64,000 nt of DNA. Origin: Elephas maximus indicus. Lineage: Eukaryota > Chordata > Mammalia > Proboscidea > Elephantidae. Positions 59,064 through 64,000 of the stretch are shown piece by piece. The notes below the pieces were generated by a model. The model saw only the letters and a program-made list of their open reading frames with translations, was not told where the DNA came from and ran no database searches. The translations under genes and the position numbers were made by a program. Position 1 is the stretch's first letter, and every line of letters begins with the position of its first letter. The DNA is taken from assembly GCF_024166365.1 (NCBI RefSeq), contig NC_064841.1, positions 27,892,001 through 27,956,000 of the forward strand, in the 5' to 3' direction.

Positions 59064-59356
59064 GCTTAGGCTGCTATTTATCCTCATTGGTGTCTCAACA
59101 CAAGTGTTAATTTCCTTTCGCCTTGACAACTCAAAGAGATTCACTAAAGTGGTCCAGGGGCTAAAATGTTACTTTGTGTTATTTTCCTATGATTTCTGAA
59201 TTTTAAAAACTTAATCCAAAAATTTAGAGATCTTGAAAAGATAGCTTAAATAGGTAAAATGAAGACTTGGATGGATGATAATTAATGTTAGTTGGTTTTA
59301 GGCCCCTTTATGTCTCGCATATGTCTCTTCTAAGCAGCATAGAATCATCCATCTCA

Positions 59357-59540
59357 GTGGTTCCCAACCCTGGCTATAAATTCAGTTCTCTGTGAAACTT
59401 TAGAAAGAAGGAAGGAAGGAGAAAAGAACAACAAAAAAGGTACCCTGGTCTTCTTCCTAAAGATTAAAATTTAGAGAATCTATATTACATCCAGGGAATC
59501 TGTATTTTATAAAAAGCCACCCAGAAAATTCTGCTATACA
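59357..59540. repeat. MER5-like hAT fragment in GHSR intron
   Basis: ctcagtggttcccaaccctg at the left and tccagggaatctgtatttta further on follow the MER5/Charlie pattern, with a GAAG-rich interruption. Confidence 0.5.
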
Positions 59541-59887
59541 ACCATGGTTAACAACAACCATCTCACCTCATATATATTTGGTTGTATCTAACATATATAA
59601 AATGGTGAAATGTTTTGGATAAATTGTTCACTCTGTTAAGCCAATCGATATGCTGACTCGAATCAATCAAATCACCCAAATAATTGTTAAACAGAAATGG
59701 CTAAGAAGCTTAGTAAAATCAGTTGAACTGTTGGTCCAGATAGAGTCAATCTTCCTTAAAATGTAGGAATGTTGTTTCAGTCAATGATCATACCACAGCT
59801 AATCAAAGCAAAGCTATTTCTTAAAAAAGAATGTCACTTGCTATGACATTTCTTGACCTGATGCTATCTCTCTCGTTGTCCTTTTAG

Positions 59888-60192
59888 CTGTAGTGGTATT
59901 TGCTTTCATCCTCTGCTGGCTGCCCTTCCATGTTGGTCGATACTTATTTTCCAAGTCCTTCGAGCCGGGCTCCCTGGAGATTGCCCAAATCAGCCAGTAT
60001 TGCAACTTGGTGTCCTTTGTCCTCTTCTACCTCAGCGCTGCCATCAACCCCATCCTGTACAACATCATGTCCAAGAAATACCGAGTGGCAGTGTTCAGAC
60101 TTCTGGGATTCGAACCCTTCTCCCAGAGGAAGCTCTCCACTCTGAAGGATGAAAGTTCTCGGGCCTGGACAGAATCTAGTATTAATACATGA
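59888..60192 (+). CDS. GHSR: GHSR exon 2, TM6-TM7 and C-tail
   Basis: Second coding exon, residues 266-366, after the acceptor ctcgttgtccttttag. The split codon g|ct gives Ala266, and exon lengths 796 + 305 nt make exactly 366 codons plus stop, equal to human. Visible features are TM6 VVVFAFILCWLPFHVGR with the CWLP motif (275-278), Phe279 and Arg283 in the ligand pocket; ECL3 YLFSKSFEPGSLEIAQ; and TM7 with NPILY (319-323), the NPxxY switch. The C-tail FEPFSQRKLSTLKDESSRAW, then TESSINT, is rich in Ser/Thr for arrestin-linked phosphorylation. This exon is nearly identical to human from memory, so the gene looks intact and functional. Confidence 0.98.
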
Positions 60193-60566
60193 CCGAGCAC
60201 GCTGCTGAGCAAAGTCATCGCTTATTATTCTAAACCGGAAGCCATGCACAGCAGAACCTGGGAGGAAGGTGAAGGTTAATTTTGGAATTAGGGGACACAT
60301 AGATCTGGAATCAGTTGAGAGGGAAGAAAAGATAGGATTTGCGGAGCGTGAGCAGTTTGATTTGATTGCACACTCATCAGTGCTCTCATACACTATTTCT
60401 GCATATTCACTGCCTATGATTTTGCATTCTGCTGTTGGCAAGGGCTTTGCAATTTGGAGAGAGATGCTGCAGAGTGGGCAGTTAGGGCACTTCTTTGTGG
60501 GTAAATTCTAAATGTGATTTACTTTTTCATAGGGACAAAATTATTGGGTTAAAAGAATGACATTAA

Positions 60567-60572
60567 AATAAA
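60567..60572 (+). promoter_or_regulatory. Candidate GHSR poly(A) signal
   Basis: First AATAAA after the stop codon (aaaataaaaatttt), 375 bp downstream, just before an hAT element. Plausible but unproven. Confidence 0.3.
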
Positions 60573-60621
60573 AATTTTAAAACATGACTTAAAAATCAAC
60601 AATTTTCATTTAGCTCTAGAG

Positions 60622-60984
60622 CAGTGCTGTCCAAGAAAAGTGTAATATAAGCCATATAAGTAATTGATATAAAAATTATTAATGAGAGAGTTTACTCTTT
60701 TTTACTAAGCCTTTGAAATCTGGTGTGTTTTCTTACAAACACAGCACATCTCAATGTGGGCATTAAGTCTTAGTCAATAATATTTGACATATTTAGATAA
60801 AATTCACAGATGAAAAAGTAGATTCATATACCCATATTGTCTAAAATGCTTAAAAGTTTTCCAGTAAATAAAATGACTATATGTTTTTAAATTTAAATTA
60901 ATATTTTAAAATTCCATTCCTTAGCCACATTTCAAGCATTCCATAGCCAACTGTGGCTAGTAGCTACCCTATTGGGCAGTGTAG
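60622..60984. mobile_element. hAT non-autonomous DNA transposon with exact 8-bp duplication
   Basis: Ends cagtgctgtccaa and ttgggcagtgtag are imperfect inverted repeats. ctctagag flanks both (60614-60621 and 60985-60992), the 8-bp duplication diagnostic of hAT elements. Internal text (aaaattattaatgagagagt, then acagcacatctcaatgtggg) resembles a known mammalian MER element. No transposase. Confidence 0.82.
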
Positions 60985-61703
60985 CTCTAGAGTATATACA
61001 AATTTATTATTTAAGCTTACATGAAAAACTTTAAAATATAGACTCTTTCCCTGAAATGTTTTAATGATGAAATTCACATAGTAAAGTGTTAGAGAAAGGA
61101 TTCGTAAAAATGATACCTAAATGTTCTATTCATCATGCTGGTAAAAACTGGATATGAAATATAAGGTATATTTTAAGTTGAACTGCCTATATTAATATTT
61201 AGGAAGTGAACTGTTAATAAAAATTGTAGGTAATCACAAACTGCCTTATTGGCCTAACAGAAATACTTAAGCCAACTACTAAAAAAAAATAAGGGAACTA
61301 AAAAAAAAATAACCTGGGTATAATTCATAACTTACTTCAGAAAGCTTCCTGGACTTAACGAAGAAAGAAATTTTTTTAATTGGTGAAGGCATTTGCATGT
61401 GAAAAATTCAGACTTCCTTAAATGCTACCATTTATTGATACTCAAAACTTTTCAAAATCTTTTAGCCATTTATTTCAAAATGCCTCTGCCTTTTCCTCTC
61501 TCCAAATTAGTTTGGCTGTTAACACCCCACTGCTTATCTGATAGATTGTTTACAAGGATTTCCAGTCTCCCTCTTAGTCATGATTATGAATGATTAGACA
61601 CCTTCAGCTAAATATTGTATATTTTGGTTATAAATCTCAAATTTTCATTTATATTGACATTGCTGTCTGTAGTGTCAACTCCTTACATATTTAAAAAAAA
61701 AAA

Positions 61704-61815
61704 AAATTTCCATGGGTGGATACCAACTCATAGCAACCCTATAGGATAGAGCAGAGCTGTCCCATAGGGTTTCCAAAGAGCAGTTGGTAGATTCGAACTG
61801 CTGACCTTTTGGTTA
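61704..61815 (-). repeat. SINE, truncated at both ends
   Basis: Reverse: tggataccaactcatagcaa, then gagcagagctgtcccatagg, ending gctgaccttttggttaa. A long A run (61691-61705) precedes it. Confidence 0.8.
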
Positions 61816-62402
61816 ATATTAAATACTTTATTCCAAAAATCATTTCTTTTTAATCCTGTACACTACTATGTCATATAAGCAGTTTCTACTTGATGTTTTT
61901 GGTTCAATTATGGAGCTGATTAAGGAAAATTACCATAAAATTACCAAATTTTCCCCACCAAAGGGAAAGAGTATTGAGCTGAAATAATCAATTGACACAA
62001 TCCTAATTCTCTCTAGAGAAATCTCTCTGAAATCCATCTGACACTAAAACTTCACCATTAATTTTGTCTAAATGCTGAACTTTAGCAAATTGATTATTCA
62101 GTTAATTCTTGTCACATCACACCAGTATTTTCAAAAAGTACACTGACTCATTGAAGCCTGTAGGATAGTAATTAGGACATTCAGCACTGATGTCCTAAAT
62201 AGCGATCAGCAAATCTCAAAGAAGTAATTCAGCATTCTAAAGTCTTAGAATTTTGTCTGCAAATATATCTAATTGAAGAGGAAATAAGCTTAAAAAGCTT
62301 GACCTCCATCACACAATTGATTGCTTTGGATAAAAACAAATCTAACTTCTAATTAGTTGCTTAGCCTATTCAGTGGTGGTCTCTCACGAGTTCATGCCCA
62401 TA

Positions 62403-62439
62403 AAAAAACCAAACCAAACCCACTGCCATCAAGTCGATT
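62403..62439 (-). repeat. 37-bp SINE tail insertion with target duplication
   Basis: Only the SINE 3' end in reverse (aaaccaaacccactgccatc, then aagtcgat). tcatgcccata flanks both sides (62392-62402 and 62440-62450), exactly. This shows a retrotransposition event that stopped after about 30 bases. Confidence 0.85.
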
Positions 62440-62450
62440 TCATGCCCATA

Positions 62451-64000
62451 GACTTGGCCTAACTCGCTTCCAGGGAACAGTTCGAGGCCCACCATTGTTC
62501 TTCGCTGGCATTAATCTGGGATTTTAGAGGATATGTTCCCATAAAAAGGATCTTTAATTTGTCCTCTTATCGTACCATTGTCGTTTTATTGTTTGTAACT
62601 TTATTTATAGCCTCATACTCCACACATTATTTAAGACTCAGGGAAAAGAGGAATTTGCACTTAGAAAAATTGTTTCTAAAAGTCCATCACTTTGCAAGCA
62701 TTTATGATGTGCCTAGCATGTCCTGAATTCTGGGGATTAATAAAACAAAGATTCTGTCCTTAGTGAGCTCATGGTCACTTATGTGTTACGTTGCAGTGGG
62801 TAACTGATAAATACCTTTATGTCTGTGAAGTAAACCTCTCCAGTAGACACTGGATAAATTGTTCCCCAGAATTTCAAAGGGCTGTACTCTTGTGTTTTGG
62901 GCTCTAAGTAAGTTCAAGTGAGCTGCTCCTATACAAACCAGTCCAACTCGGAGATGTAGCTCATGTGTCTGCTGGTGGTAATTAATGAAGTTAAGCACTC
63001 TTCACTAATGGAGGGAAAGTAAAGGAATTGGTTTCTATTTTAACCTGTGTTTCCATTTTCCTGATTATCCAGCAATGAGGTTTCTGTCACCACAGCTTAC
63101 GCTATGTCACAAAGTCAAGGGTTGAGTCATTTTCATTATAGGAAGTGACTGTTACATGAGCAAGGACTTTTAAATAATTGTTTTAAAGAAAATATTCATT
63201 GCTCTAAGCTAGTTAGAGCTGGAAATTTTGTGGTAATGAGATTTAGAAACATTTCCAGTCCCTGGCCAGACCTTGAAGATCATTCTTTAGAGCCATCTTT
63301 TTGTTGCAGTGAGGGTTGCTGTGATGGGTTTTGACCTTTTCATGTTAACGCTTTTGTTAAGAATTTGAGGTCATTTCAAAATATTTATAATTTTTAGTTC
63401 TACTTTGACAATTTTAATTACTTTTGCCATTTTCATCTATCCACAAACTTGAATTTAACATTAAAAAAAAGAAACACACAACTGTGAGATTTTTTTGGTA
63501 AGACTGGTGCCTGAAAACACACCTTTGTCTTTTAAAAAGCACTGTGTTCATGTTTAAAATGTGAAATACATATTTATATATATCAAAATTTCTTGACACA
63601 ATGTCTAAGTGAATAGAATAGAGCTTTCTGCTTGCAGAAACACTGTGCCTGGTGAAAATAATGTCATTTAAATATCACATGTAAACCATGCCTAACAGGG
63701 TTCATTATTTAATGATTCTCAGATGATTTCTTTGCAATTTAAACTGCAACGCTAGTCAAGATAAATGCAATTGTAACCTAACTAGGTAATTGGTGACAGG
63801 TTAATTCCATGAATTGATAAATATTTTTTATCCGGAGCATGAACCCCAAGTCATCATCAACAGAAGACAAAGTGCTGGTGACACTGTAGCTGCATTAAGC
63901 GTGCACCAATTATTTTGTCACATTACATGAATTCAGTCATGTTAATTTTGGGCAATAATCTAAGAGTGAAGCAGATGAGGGAGAAGGTTTGGATCAGACC
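62451..64000. other. Downstream of GHSR, no gene identified
   Basis: A degenerate old SINE/LINE piece may lie at 62690-62800 (gcatttatgatgtgcctagc). Otherwise unique-looking AT-rich sequence. Short frames have no domains. Confidence 0.5.

Noticed and set aside
1..64000. CRISPR arrays, operons, ribosome binding sites, phage or plasmid features
   Set aside because: None seen; the window is vertebrate DNA with introns and dense SINE/LINE content.

Overview
This is a mammalian genomic window, almost certainly from an afrotherian of the elephant/sirenian type. It carries two recognisable multi-exon genes, both on the + strand. The first is the 3' half of TNFSF10 (TRAIL), exons 3 to 5. The second is the complete coding sequence of GHSR (ghrelin receptor), two exons. 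From memory, these two genes are neighbours with the same relative orientation on human chromosome 3q26, so the synteny is ordinary. The lineage call rests on more than 20 copies of a tRNA-derived SINE whose 3' part resembles the end of an RTE LINE (motifs such as GTCGATTCCGACTC and GGCACCTAACAACAA), plus several copies of that RTE itself. This pairing is characteristic of Afrotheria. No Alu-, B1- or carnivore-type SINEs were seen.

Layout. Positions 1-10540 hold the end of TNFSF10: intron 2 tail, exon 3 (550-592), exon 4 (7004-7108), exon 5 (coding 9406-9854) and a 3' UTR interrupted by two SINEs, the first inserted at the stop codon. Positions 10.5-54.8 kb are intergenic and made mostly of repeats: an RTE copy, a solo LTR with a 5-bp target duplication, a long L1 block (14.7-28.0 kb) holding a nested head-to-tail RTE composite, a probable ERV-L fragment and a second L1, a ~160-bp tandem repeat (28.0-28.4 kb), older L1/L2/MIR/hAT copies, and a SINE with a well-preserved tRNA-Gly head (41.0-41.35 kb). 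I see no gene there. Positions 54.8-60.6 kb are the GHSR locus: an upstream CpG-rich patch, a CpG-rich promoter/leader, exon 1 (56617-57412), a 2.5-kb intron that starts with a long CT-rich tract, and exon 2 (59888-60192). The last 3.4 kb has an hAT element with an exact 8-bp target duplication, two SINE fragments and nothing genic.

The two genes are functionally unrelated: TRAIL is an apoptosis-inducing TNF-family ligand and GHSR is a Gq-coupled receptor for ghrelin. I found no new multi-gene system. The most interesting points are local: the SINE junction inside the TRAIL stop codon, a 7-residue longer receptor-proximal loop in TRAIL, a GHSR intron frame that would extend the truncated GHSR1b isoform from the 289 residues I recall for human to 437, and the tandem RTE composite bounded by one target duplication. 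Human comparisons are from memory; no alignment or database search was run.
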